A stretch of 27,374 nt of DNA from a virus. Numbering within the stretch: position 1 is the stretch's first letter; every line of letters begins with the position of its first letter. Made by a program: the position numbers and the translations under genes. Below are positions 1-8,201 of this stretch, one piece after another. The stretch spans positions 1 through 27,374 of IMG/VR virus record IMGVR_UViG_3300032032_000019, one strand, 5' to 3'. The notes below the pieces were generated by a model. The model was given only the letters and a program-made list of their open reading frames with translations. It was not told the origin of the DNA and searched no databases.

Positions 1-2803
1 TTTAGACGATATTAAAATTACAAAAACTGATAACAAAAGATATACAATGAGAGATATTGGTAATTTAGAAAATAGAATTGAGAGTATGGAATATTATACT
101 CAATTATCATTGTTAGAAACACAAGCACAAAATTTACAAATACAAGACGCAAATGGTTTTGATAGATTTAAAAATGGAATTATAGTAGACAACTTTAGTG
201 GTCATAATATAGGTGATGTTGGTAATACAGATTACAAAGCATCCATTGATATGGCGCAAGGTCAATTAAGACCTATGTTTAATGAGGACGCAGTACAATT
301 AATAGAAGCAGATGATGATGGTACTACTATTCAAGCGTCTGATAGAACAGATGGTAGTTATCAAAAAACTGGAGATTGTTTAACATTACCTTATACTGAA
401 ACTGCTTTAATAACACAACCTTTCGCAAGTAAGAGTGTCAATGTAAATCCATTTGATGTATTTACTTGGTCAGGTGCAATAGAATTAACTCCACCTTCAG
501 ACGAGTGGAAAGAAACTGAAAGAAGACCCGAGTTAGTTATCAATAATGTGGGAGGTTTTGATACGTTAGTTTCTGGAATTCCAAACAATGGTTTAGAAGG
601 TGTTGAAATTGGAACTGTATGGAATGATTGGCAAGATTTCTGGTCAGGTGCGACTAGAGATGTTTCAAGTAGACAAGTTGGCGGCGGAAGAAGTGGAAGA
701 AGAGTATTTGCTGTTGATGAAATACAAACTGAACAAACAGTCCAACAAACAAGAACAGGATTAAGACAAAGATTAGTTCCTCAAGTAGTAAGAAATTCAA
801 TAGGCGACAGAATTGTTAATGTTGCTTTTGTACCATTTGTTAGAAGTAGAACAATAACATTTAATGGAACAAGGATGAAACCAAATACAAGAGTTTATCC
901 TTACTTTGATAACATTGCAATATCAACTTATTGTACACCAAATGGTGGTTCATTAGGAGGTAATATTGTAACAGACGCTAATGGTGCGTGTTCAGGTACT
1001 TTTGCAATTCCTGATCCAACTGTTGAGGCAAATCCAAGATGGCGTACTGGTCAAAGAGTATTCAGATTAACAAGTTCAGTTACAAATGATACAAGTACAG
1101 ATGTAGAAACTTCAGGAGAAGCAGATTATATCGCAAGAGGAATTTTAGAAACTGTACAGAATACAATTATATCAACAAGAGAACCTAGACTTGAAAGACA
1201 AGCTACAAATGAAAACAGAAGTATTACAAGGTCATCTACAAGACGAAGTGAAAGAACGGTTGGTTGGGTTGACCCATTAGCACAAACATTTATGATTGAT
1301 GATGTTGGTGGTGTATTCTTAACTTCTGTTGATTTATATTTTGGTACTAAAGATAATAATATTCCAATTACAGTTCAAATAAGAGAAGTTGTAAATGGAT
1401 ATCCTGGATCAATAATTGTACCATTTAGTGAAACAACATTAAATCCAAGTTCAGTTAATATAAGTGCTGATGGAACAGTAGCAACTAAATTTACTTTTTC
1501 TGGACCTGTATATGTACAAGAAAATGTTGAGTATTGTTTTGTTGTACTTGCAAACTCAAATGAATATACTGCTTATGTTGGAAGATTAGGCGAAACAGTA
1601 TTAGGTTCTGATAGAACAATATCACAACAACCATATGCTGGTGTTATGTTTAAATCTCAAAACGGTTCAACTTGGACTGCTGAACAAAATGAAGATATTA
1701 AATTTATAATGAATAGAGCAGAATTTTCAAATGTAGTTGGTAGAATTACACTTTGCAATGAATCATTACCAGCAAGAAAATTAAGAAACAATCCAATTAG
1801 AACAACGCAAGGTTCAGATGTAGTTAGAGTTTATCATCCAAATCACGGAATGCATAGTGTATCAAACAATGTAACTATATCTGGAGTTCCTTCAGGAACA
1901 TACAACGGATTGGCACATAGTTCTATTAACGGAACATATACGACTATATCAAACATAACTTTAGATAGTTATGATGTACAAATACCAGGTTCTACAAACG
2001 CAAATACTTCAGGAGATATTGGAAGTAATGCTGTTTATGGTTCACAAAATAGATTGTATGATGTTATGAATTTAAATTTATCAACAATGAGTGTACCAGG
2101 TACAAGTATATCTTATAAATTAAGACCTACTACTGGACAATCAATGCACGGTTCAGAATCAGAATTTACTACAGTATCAGTTGCAAACGCTGGTTCAGTA
2201 ATTGCAAATGATAATATCTATTGTACTTCACCTAAAATGGTTGCAAGTCAAATAAATGAAACAAATGAAATGAACGGTTTAAAATCTTTGTATGTAAATG
2301 TAGAAATGTCAAGTTCAAATACTAAACTATCACCACTTATAGATTTACAAAGAGTTAGTGCATACACAATACAAAACAGATTAAATAGTCCAACAACAGG
2401 TAATACACCAGACTTTGTTGCTGATACTACTCCAACTGGAACATCAACAGCAGCGGTGTACTTAACTAGACCAATAGTTTTAGAAAATAATTCTACTTCT
2501 CTTGATATAAGACTATCAGCAAATGTTCGTTCAAGTTCACAAATTAGACTTTACTATAGAACATCTGGAGGTGCAGAAACTAGAAAAATTGAAGATATAA
2601 ATTGGTTGCCATTTAATTCAGATGGTAGCGAAGATATTACAATTGCTCCTGCAGAAGATGATTTAACATTTAGAGAATACAAATATTCAGCAAGTGACTT
2701 AAATGATTTCACTTCATTTCAAATTAAAATTGCAATGAAAGGAACTATATCATCTTATCCACCAATCTGTAAAGATATGAGAGGAATTGCATTGGCAATA
2801 TAA
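1..2803 (+). CDS. Large virion structural protein, DUF4815-type (5' truncated)
   Basis: The reading frame is open from base 2, before the first ATG at 47, so the gene begins outside the window. The codons before that ATG encode a stretch ending KRYTMRDIGNLE, which continues without a break into RIESMEYYTQLSLLE. That junction is the conserved region near the DUF4815 domain of large structural proteins in cyanophages and pelagiphages. Further on are FVPFVRSRTITFNGTRMKPN, NPRWRTGQRVFRLTSS, and around residue 409 (counting from the ATG) WVDPLAQTF followed by VFLTSVDLYFGTKD. All are typical of the same family, which is thought to belong to the tail/baseplate periphery. The C-terminal half is rich in Ser, Thr and Asn and looks beta-rich and fibre-like. 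At least 933 residues lie in the window. Virion role is confident; exact position in the particle is not. Confidence 0.85.
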   Translation, partial: LDDIKITKTDNKRYTMRDIGNLENRIESMEYYTQLSLLETQAQNLQIQDANGFDRFKNGIIVDNFSGHNIGDVGNTDYKASIDMAQGQLRPMFNEDAVQLIEADDDGTTIQASDRTDGSYQKTGDCLTLPYTETALITQPFASKSVNVNPFDVFTWSGAIELTPPSDEWKETERRPELVINNVGGFDTLVSGIPNNGLEGVEIGTVWNDWQDFWSGATRDVSSRQVGGGRSGRRVFAVDEIQTEQTVQQTRTGLRQRLVPQVVRNSIGDRIVNVAFVPFVRSRTITFNGTRMKPNTRVYPYFDNIAISTYCTPNGGSLGGNIVTDANGACSGTFAIPDPTVEANPRWRTGQRVFRLTSSVTNDTSTDVETSGEADYIARGILETVQNTIISTREPRLERQATNENRSITRSSTRRSERTVGWVDPLAQTFMIDDVGGVFLTSVDLYFGTKDNNIPITVQIREVVNGYPGSIIVPFSETTLNPSSVNISADGTVATKFTFSGPVYVQENVEYCFVVLANSNEYTAYVGRLGETVLGSDRTISQQPYAGVMFKSQNGSTWTAEQNEDIKFIMNRAEFSNVVGRITLCNESLPARKLRNNPIRTTQGSDVVRVYHPNHGMHSVSNNVTISGVPSGTYNGLAHSSINGTYTTISNITLDSYDVQIPGSTNANTSGDIGSNAVYGSQNRLYDVMNLNLSTMSVPGTSISYKLRPTTGQSMHGSESEFTTVSVANAGSVIANDNIYCTSPKMVASQINETNEMNGLKSLYVNVEMSSSNTKLSPLIDLQRVSAYTIQNRLNSPTTGNTPDFVADTTPTGTSTAAVYLTRPIVLENNSTSLDIRLSANVRSSSQIRLYYRTSGGAETRKIEDINWLPFNSDGSEDITIAPAEDDLTFREYKYSASDLNDFTSFQIKIAMKGTISSYPPICKDMRGIALAI

Positions 2804-2807
2804 AAAA

Positions 2808-3029
2808 ATGGCAAATGGAATATTGAAAGTTGAAGGACACGAAGATTTAATTAGAGATGTTAAAACTAATGCAATAATTAGAACAAGTAATGAATATGCT
2901 GTTTATATGAAAAGAACAAGAGATAGAGAAGAGAACGCAGACAGATTAAGAGGTATGTGTTCCGAGATAAATAATTTAAAGAAAGAATTAAGAGAAATAA
3001 AAGATTTAATTAAGAAGGTTGTAAAGTAA
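2808..3029 (+). CDS. Small coiled-coil protein, probable virion-associated
   Basis: A 73-residue protein beginning MANGILKVEGHEDLIRD. I chose the ATG at 2808, five bases after the upstream stop, over an in-frame TTG at 2787 that lies inside the upstream gene. The N-terminal half (residues 1-30) has the look of a short beta segment. The C-terminal half is charged, with a heptad-like pattern (INNLKKELREIKDLIKKVVK), so it probably forms a coiled coil and oligomerises. It sits between two virion genes with almost no spacing and is likely co-translated with them. I recognise the type as a small protein that recurs beside large structural genes in T4-like marine phages, but I cannot name its function. 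Confidence 0.7.
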   Translation: MANGILKVEGHEDLIRDVKTNAIIRTSNEYAVYMKRTRDREENADRLRGMCSEINNLKKELREIKDLIKKVVK

Positions 3030-3030
3030 A

Positions 3031-3918
3031 ATGGCAGTAAGACAAATATTACCAGAACAAACGTTAGAAACTTTAAGAACGGAGTTTAACGCATTAGCGA
3101 AGGATGATTTCGGCGATATAGCTACGTTAGACGCCACAATGTCAGCAACTAACGTTATTGGTGCTGTTAATGAATTAGCTGGACAAATATTTTCTGCTGC
3201 TGGTTGGAAGATGGAAGACTCTACTTCAACAACACAAACAGTTGGTGCAGGTCAAACAGGTAGATTTCTTGGAACATCAAACCAAATAAATGCTGTTGTA
3301 TCTGTTCCAGATACATTAACAATGTCATTAACAGATGATGTAACTATTACAACTTCTATATCATCTCCAACTGTTAATGCAGGTAATTTAACTTTATCAA
3401 GTGGTTATATTACAGACTCAAGTGGTACTATAAATTTTGATAATGAAAATATAACAACAACTAATGAAGTATCTGCTGGTTCAATGTCTGCTGGAACACT
3501 TACAGGTACAGGCACAACTCATACATTAGGAACAGTTCAAATTTCAGGTAATACTATTAATTCAACTGATTCAACTGAATTAATTATTAATGATAGCTTA
3601 CGAGTTTTAGGTAATGTACTAGCAAATACTTTTATTCCTTTATCAGGAGACCAAATTACTATAAATTCTAATTTAGAAATAGGTCAAAATAAAAGTATCT
3701 TCTTTGAAGGTGCAACAAACGATAGTTTTGAAACTGAATTAACTGTTGAAGATCCAACAACTGATAAAATAATCACACTTCCTAACGCAACAGGTACAGT
3801 TCTATTAGAAAATAAAACAGGATGGGCAACTGGTAGTATTTTTACATTGTCATCATCTTTAGTAATATACAATTCAGCAGGGGTAGCGCAAAAGACGATT
3901 GTTGGTAGTGCTACATAG
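3031..3918 (+). CDS. Tail-fibre-like virion protein
   Basis: A 295-residue protein. The N-terminal helical part (residues 1-55, MAVRQILPEQTLETLRTEFN onward, ending near NVIGAVNELAGQIF) resembles the attachment segment of marine phage fibres. The rest is a low-complexity, Ser/Thr/Asn-rich beta region with repeated short strands, as in trimeric fibre shafts. Near residues 228-255 it carries a motif of the form FFEG-x6-FET-x-LT-x-E-x-PTTD followed by LPNATGTV. A matching motif is in the gene at 25874-26260, so the two proteins share a module. The start ATG follows the previous stop by one base; an AAGAAGG stretch upstream can act as ribosome binding site. Fibre or baseplate-appendage role is inferred from composition, motif and neighbours. 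Confidence 0.75.
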   Translation: MAVRQILPEQTLETLRTEFNALAKDDFGDIATLDATMSATNVIGAVNELAGQIFSAAGWKMEDSTSTTQTVGAGQTGRFLGTSNQINAVVSVPDTLTMSLTDDVTITTSISSPTVNAGNLTLSSGYITDSSGTINFDNENITTTNEVSAGSMSAGTLTGTGTTHTLGTVQISGNTINSTDSTELIINDSLRVLGNVLANTFIPLSGDQITINSNLEIGQNKSIFFEGATNDSFETELTVEDPTTDKIITLPNATGTVLLENKTGWATGSIFTLSSSLVIYNSAGVAQKTIVGSAT

Positions 3919-3929
3919 GAGATTAAATT

Positions 3930-4859
3930 ATGGCTATACGAGCTCCTTTATATTATAGCGCAGGCAATTTGAGAGAAATGACTTCTCCTGAAGTTGATGA
4001 AATAATTACACAAACAATCTATCAATATTCATTAGCACCATCTGTTGCATTATCAGTAGTTAGTTCTGGTGGTAATGTTGGATCAATAACAGATACAAGA
4101 CAAGCGGCGGGTGTCCATTCAACAGACGCTTCAGCTTTTCCTAATGAGGCAACAACAGCAGAACCTACAACGGTAACTGTTACCTACGATAAAATACAAT
4201 CAACAACAAACTCTGGTTCAGCTCCAACTGATTCAGGAAAAACTTGGCCTTGTTATAGAACAGCGACTAATAATATTCAAGCAATGTCATTGGAAGATGT
4301 TAAAGATACTTTTCTTCATCCTGCAATAGATAAATTAGTGGCGGCGACTTTAACAACTGAACAAGGTGGAACATATCATATTAACACTTCAAATAATGTT
4401 GCAGGTTCTACTTTAGTTAATGGAACACCAATTTTTGTAAATACTCAAGCAGATACAACTGCTTATGACCCTACAACAATTGGAGACCACGCATTGGATA
4501 ATCCTACAACAATTCAAAATTATTATTTACATCAAATAGATGGTGCTAATCAATCTACAAAAACACCACTTTATGTTACCGCTGGAAATGATTTAAGAGA
4601 ATATGTAACAGCAGATTTTAATACTTTAATAGGCAATGCAATTAAATATACAGCAGCTGCTTCAGCAGATGGTTTTAGAATAACTTATAGTTATATATCA
4701 GGAACAAATAGAGGTTCTGGTATGGCAGATACAATATTGACAGGTTCAGGAGATTATCAAACTCGTCAAGTGGATGCTGATGATTATAGAGCGCAAGAGT
4801 TTCCAAATGGTACAGCTTCAACATCAAATACTTGGTATTTGAAAATAAATAAAAGTTAA
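3930..4859 (+). CDS. Probable virion structural protein
   Basis: A 309-residue protein beginning MAIRAPLYYSAGNLREMTSP, rich in Thr, Ser, Asn and Ala with no catalytic motif that I can see. The phrase APLYY..GNLREMT near the start reappears in weaker form near residue 211 (TPLYVTAGNDLREYVTADF), so the protein probably contains a duplicated small domain. It ends NTWYLKINKS, a beta-strand-like tail. An AGGAG ribosome binding site at 3917-3921 overlaps the upstream stop and lies eight bases before the ATG. Its place directly after fibre-like genes, its composition and the absence of enzyme motifs point to a structural protein. It is the last gene of virion block A before the enzyme cassette. Confidence 0.7.
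   Translation: MAIRAPLYYSAGNLREMTSPEVDEIITQTIYQYSLAPSVALSVVSSGGNVGSITDTRQAAGVHSTDASAFPNEATTAEPTTVTVTYDKIQSTTNSGSAPTDSGKTWPCYRTATNNIQAMSLEDVKDTFLHPAIDKLVAATLTTEQGGTYHINTSNNVAGSTLVNGTPIFVNTQADTTAYDPTTIGDHALDNPTTIQNYYLHQIDGANQSTKTPLYVTAGNDLREYVTADFNTLIGNAIKYTAAASADGFRITYSYISGTNRGSGMADTILTGSGDYQTRQVDADDYRAQEFPNGTASTSNTWYLKINKS
4844..4851 (+). promoter_or_regulatory. Candidate T4-type late promoter AATAAATA
   Basis: AATAAATA fits the NATAAATA late-promoter form used by T4-like marine phages (TATAAATA in T4). It ends 24 bases before the first gene of the accessory cassette, a spacing close to that of the clearer late promoters on the right side of the window. It overlaps the last codons of the upstream structural gene and encodes part of KINK. 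In DNA this A+T-rich such an octamer also occurs by chance, so only its position supports the call. Confidence 0.4.
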
Positions 4860-4875
4860 ACAATGAGATTTTATT

Positions 4876-5622
4876 ATGAAAATATTATTAACTGGTTCTG
4901 ATGGATTTATAGGAAAAAATCTAAAGACATATCTACAAATAAAAAGACATACTATTATTGAGATAGACCGTAATAGTGGTAATGATTTACTAACTTGTAA
5001 TTTAAAATATGATGTTGATTGGGTAATACATTTAGCAGGACTATCTGGTGTTAGAGATAGTTTTAAAAATCCTACAGACTATTGGAAACATAACGTTATC
5101 GCAAGTCAAAGAGTATTTGACCATTTCAAAGACACAAAAATTTTATACGCAAGTTCAAGTACTGCATACGAACCCTGGAGAAATCCATATGCAATGAGTA
5201 AGTATTCTATGGAACAAATTGCACCAAAAAAATCTGTTGGTTTGAGATTTACTACAGTCTATGGTCAAGGTGCTAGAGATACTATGTTGATACCTAGAAT
5301 ATTGAGAAATGATGTACCATATGTTAATACAAACCATTGGAGAGATTTTATTCACGTAGACGATATATGCTCAGCGATAAATACTTTAATATCTTCAACT
5401 GAAAGAGTAATACCATTTGGAGATATTATAGATATTGGTGCTGGAGAATTACATAAGCTAACTGATATACTACAATACTTTAAGATTGATACTAAAGAAC
5501 AATTAGCAGATGAATCTGAAAGAATATTGAATAAAGCAGATATAGGATTTTTAAAATCTTTAGGTTGGAATCCTGAAGTGAATTTAAAAACATATATAAC
5601 AAAGAACAGGAGAACAAATTAA
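4876..5622 (+). CDS. NAD-dependent sugar epimerase/dehydratase (extended SDR)
   Basis: A Rossmann-fold nucleotide-sugar enzyme. The N-terminal TGSDGFIG (residues 6-13) is the glycine-rich NAD(P) loop; HLAG at 52-55 follows; SSST (93-96) and YAMSK (Tyr105, Lys109) supply the catalytic Ser/Thr-Tyr-Lys triad; RDFIHVDD (156-163) is the conserved motif of the UDP-glucose 4-epimerase, GDP-fucose synthase and dTDP-glucose dehydratase group. At 248 residues it is clearly shorter than the usual 310-340, mainly in the C-terminal substrate domain, so its substrate cannot be read. It opens the accessory cassette, and its stop overlaps the next start by one base. Likely role: forming or epimerising a nucleotide-activated sugar for the downstream glycosyltransferases. 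Confidence 0.88.
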   Translation: MKILLTGSDGFIGKNLKTYLQIKRHTIIEIDRNSGNDLLTCNLKYDVDWVIHLAGLSGVRDSFKNPTDYWKHNVIASQRVFDHFKDTKILYASSSTAYEPWRNPYAMSKYSMEQIAPKKSVGLRFTTVYGQGARDTMLIPRILRNDVPYVNTNHWRDFIHVDDICSAINTLISSTERVIPFGDIIDIGAGELHKLTDILQYFKIDTKEQLADESERILNKADIGFLKSLGWNPEVNLKTYITKNRRTN

Positions 5623-6098
5623 TGATAACTAAAGAAAATTACATTACAGCAAGTTTTATAGATAATGAAAGAAAGAATATTGAAGTTTTATTAAGAGATG
5701 AAAAAAATGAAAAAGTTATTTCACATATAGTTGAATATGATGAGAAATATCCAGTTTGTCAAGAGTTATTAAAGATTATTACTTTAGATGACCTTCACGA
5801 AAATACATATCAGAAAAAGCAAAAAGAAAAAAAGGCAGTTGAAGAAATGGTAGTGAGGATTGCTAAAAGAGATGGATTAGTATTTGATGAACATAGATTA
5901 GATACAAAATTCTATCCTACTATTGTTAAAGCAATGTTTGAAGAAACAGAAAATGAAGACCATTTATTTGCTTTGAAACTTGCATTGTTTGAATTAAAAC
6001 AAATTAGAGATTCAAAAGATATTGAAGTTAAAAAGAAATTAAGACAAGCTAAAAATAAAATTGAGTTATTAAAGATTGCTATAGATTTAATGAGTTAA
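5622..6098 (+). CDS. Conserved phage hypothetical protein
   Basis: A 158-residue protein that I do not recognise by function. The first 55 residues (MITKENYITASFIDNERKNI onward) look like a small beta domain. The remainder is highly charged and helical, with a Lys/Glu-rich stretch at about 66-80 (KKQKEKKAVEEMV) and a C-terminal helix with heptad character (KKKLRQAKNKIELLKIAIDL). The overall pattern resembles roughly 150-residue hypothetical proteins found among virion genes of T4-like marine phages, so it may be a virion or assembly protein left inside the cassette rather than an enzyme. A strong AGGAG at 5608-5612, nine bases before the ATG, supports the start. No catalytic motif is visible. 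Confidence 0.65.
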   Translation: MITKENYITASFIDNERKNIEVLLRDEKNEKVISHIVEYDEKYPVCQELLKIITLDDLHENTYQKKQKEKKAVEEMVVRIAKRDGLVFDEHRLDTKFYPTIVKAMFEETENEDHLFALKLALFELKQIRDSKDIEVKKKLRQAKNKIELLKIAIDLMS

Positions 6099-6099
6099 T

Positions 6100-7485
6100 A
6101 TGATATTGAATATAGTATGTACAGGTAAACCTGGTGATGGATTATTACGTTATAGTTATGAACATTGTTGTTATCTCAATTCAGTAGGTATTGAAAGTCA
6201 ATGTGTAATAATACCCAATCCTAAACACCCAAAAGAAGATTATATAAAAGCAATTAAAGACCAATATAAGACTTATGAAAATATTGTCTTTGACTATTAC
6301 ACACCATCTACAGATGAATTAACTTTAGTACTAGGTAGAAGTATGATAACTTTACCATACCTAGATAAACACAAATATACTAAAGAACAATTATTAACTT
6401 TACATTTATTATTCAATAATAATGTAATAGCACTTTATTCAGAAAATCATCCTGAAGAATATCCTTTAGCATTAAGATATTTTAAAACTAAAAAGGTTTG
6501 GAACTTATGCGACCACGAAGTCTATCAAAATGGTGTAGGTAAACAATATGAGAAGATAATTAACTTTGATGTATATAAACCTGTGAAAGATGATATACAA
6601 TATAAACATTTATTTTTAGGAACAAATGAAATATATTATAAAGAAATTGAAAAAGTAATTAAAAAGTATCCAGACCACGGTATTATAACATATAACGAGA
6701 AGTGGATTAATCGTAATTCAAATAATCTATTTGCGCCTATATCTAATATATTAGGTAAATTTGAAACATATGTCTATACAAAACCAAACTTTGATCCTGC
6801 ACCTAGACTTTTTGTAGAATTTAGATGGTTAGGTAAAAAAGTAGAGTATTTAAGAGATAAGAATATAAAAGATGGTGGTATGGTATACTGGAACAGACCT
6901 GTACCCACAAAGCAGATATATTCTGACAACATAAATATTCTTATTGATTTAATAAAGAAAATAAGAGTACTTATTGAAAAGTATGGAAATGTGAATATAG
7001 TAAGACGTAAAAGAAAAAGTATGTTAGGTGTTATTGAAGAGGTGCAAAGAAAATATTTACCAGCTATGAAAAAGGGTTGGGACGATAATATCTTACCACA
7101 GACTTCTAACTTATATTATAAAAGAGGTTGGGATAAGAATCCAAAATTTCCTAAAGGTCAACAAGAAATAGAGTTATCTAAATTATGGATAGATAAATCT
7201 ATACAAGCAGAAATAAATGTTGATACAGTAGATAGAATTATAAAGAATTTTAATCCTAGTAAATGTTTACCAATTGAATGTATTAAATCAAAACATAAAT
7301 CGTCAAGAACATCTATAGATGTTCCTGAAGACAAGTATTATGTAATTGATGGAAGACATAGAGTTATAGTTTTTGGAATATTAGGTATTACTAAAATACA
7401 AACTATAGTTCAAGATGAAAGACTTATTGAAGATTATTATAGAGAAAATAATCCGATTTTAGTTGACGCTGAAACAAGAATATGA
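6100..7485 (+). CDS. Glycosyltransferase-like protein with C-terminal ParB/sulfiredoxin-like domain
   Basis: A 461-residue protein with at least two parts. The N-terminal about 300 residues begin MILNIVCTGKPGDGLLRYSY and carry features of a GT-B-like sugar transferase: an early glycine-containing strand-loop, Rossmann-like strands, and a late segment near 225-245 with NFDPAPRLFVEFRWLGKKVE, similar to the donor-site helix where related proteins read P-R-xx-E. The C-terminal region, from about 355, contains LPIECIK (390-396), then YYVIDGRHRV (413-422) and a following GI. The D-G-x-H-R motif after a hydrophobic strand is the hallmark of the ParB/sulfiredoxin fold, a nucleotide-binding domain found in partition proteins, nucleases and small kinases. 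The ATG lies one base after the previous stop, and the stop overlaps the next ATG (ATGA). The ParB-like call is fairly sure; the glycosyltransferase call is tentative. Confidence 0.6.
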   Translation: MILNIVCTGKPGDGLLRYSYEHCCYLNSVGIESQCVIIPNPKHPKEDYIKAIKDQYKTYENIVFDYYTPSTDELTLVLGRSMITLPYLDKHKYTKEQLLTLHLLFNNNVIALYSENHPEEYPLALRYFKTKKVWNLCDHEVYQNGVGKQYEKIINFDVYKPVKDDIQYKHLFLGTNEIYYKEIEKVIKKYPDHGIITYNEKWINRNSNNLFAPISNILGKFETYVYTKPNFDPAPRLFVEFRWLGKKVEYLRDKNIKDGGMVYWNRPVPTKQIYSDNINILIDLIKKIRVLIEKYGNVNIVRRKRKSMLGVIEEVQRKYLPAMKKGWDDNILPQTSNLYYKRGWDKNPKFPKGQQEIELSKLWIDKSIQAEINVDTVDRIIKNFNPSKCLPIECIKSKHKSSRTSIDVPEDKYYVIDGRHRVIVFGILGITKIQTIVQDERLIEDYYRENNPILVDAETRI

Positions 7486-8201
7486 GAAAAATATTATTAA
7501 CTGGTGGTTGTAGTTATACAGATAAAGATTGGTGTAGTGATTTTCACGATATAGGTCCTAACGCTTGGCCTTTCTGGCCCGAGATACTAGGAAAAAAATT
7601 AGATATGGAAGTTATTAATCTTGCTCATAGTGGAGCAGGTAACGAATATATTTACTATAGTCTATTGGACAAAATAGCGACTATTGATAATATAGGATTG
7701 GTAATACCTGCTTGGTCTGTATGTCAAAGGCGAGATTGGAAAATAAAAGGAAAGTGGTTTAATAATACCCAAGTTTGTAATACAGGTAAATTAGCAGTTG
7801 GTTTTTTTGGTTATGGTTCAAATGATATGTTTGGTTTTTTGGATAAAAGTATTGGATATTATTATAGTCTTCAAGAGATATGTAAATCTAAAAAGATACC
7901 TTTAAAACAAGTTCAAATGCTTCATATATTTCACGGTTGGTGGTACAATCCAGCTACACAAAAACAGGACGCCGTGGAAATGGATAATAGTAGATTTTTA
8001 CAACATATTAATAATAATATTTATTGTGATAAGATAGATAAAAATTTTATAGGTTGGCCTGGCGATCCAGGTATAGGTGGGTTTAGTATAAAGAGTGATG
8101 TATTAGGATATGGTAAATATGAAGTTTCAAAAAAAGATACTCATCCTACTGCAAAAGGACAAGAAAAAATAGCGGAGTTTATATATGACAGGTTGGGATA
8201 G
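7482..8201 (+). CDS. SGNH/GDSL-family hydrolase
   Basis: A 239-residue protein with the block pattern of SGNH hydrolases (esterases and acyl-sugar deacylases). Block I is TGGCSYTD, with the likely nucleophile Ser11; a second block is NLAHSGAGNEYIYY (46-59), offering oxyanion-hole Gly and Asn; block V is KDTHPTAKGQ with Asp219 and His221, the usual Asp-x-x-His or Asp-x-His pair. Trp-rich segments between them (PFWPEILG, FHGWWYNP) are typical of the marine phage members of this family. It has no signal peptide, so it acts in the cytoplasm, probably removing or transferring an acyl group on a glycan or intermediate. It overlaps the upstream stop by ATGA and runs 17 bases into the aminotransferase gene, indicating translational coupling. 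Confidence 0.8.
   Translation: MRKILLTGGCSYTDKDWCSDFHDIGPNAWPFWPEILGKKLDMEVINLAHSGAGNEYIYYSLLDKIATIDNIGLVIPAWSVCQRRDWKIKGKWFNNTQVCNTGKLAVGFFGYGSNDMFGFLDKSIGYYYSLQEICKSKKIPLKQVQMLHIFHGWWYNPATQKQDAVEMDNSRFLQHINNNIYCDKIDKNFIGWPGDPGIGGFSIKSDVLGYGKYEVSKKDTHPTAKGQEKIAEFIYDRLG

Noticed and set aside
2787-2807. TTG start giving an N-terminal extension of the 73-residue protein
   Set aside because: It lies inside the upstream gene and adds residues (MHWQYKK) unlike a conserved start; the ATG at 2808 is better placed.
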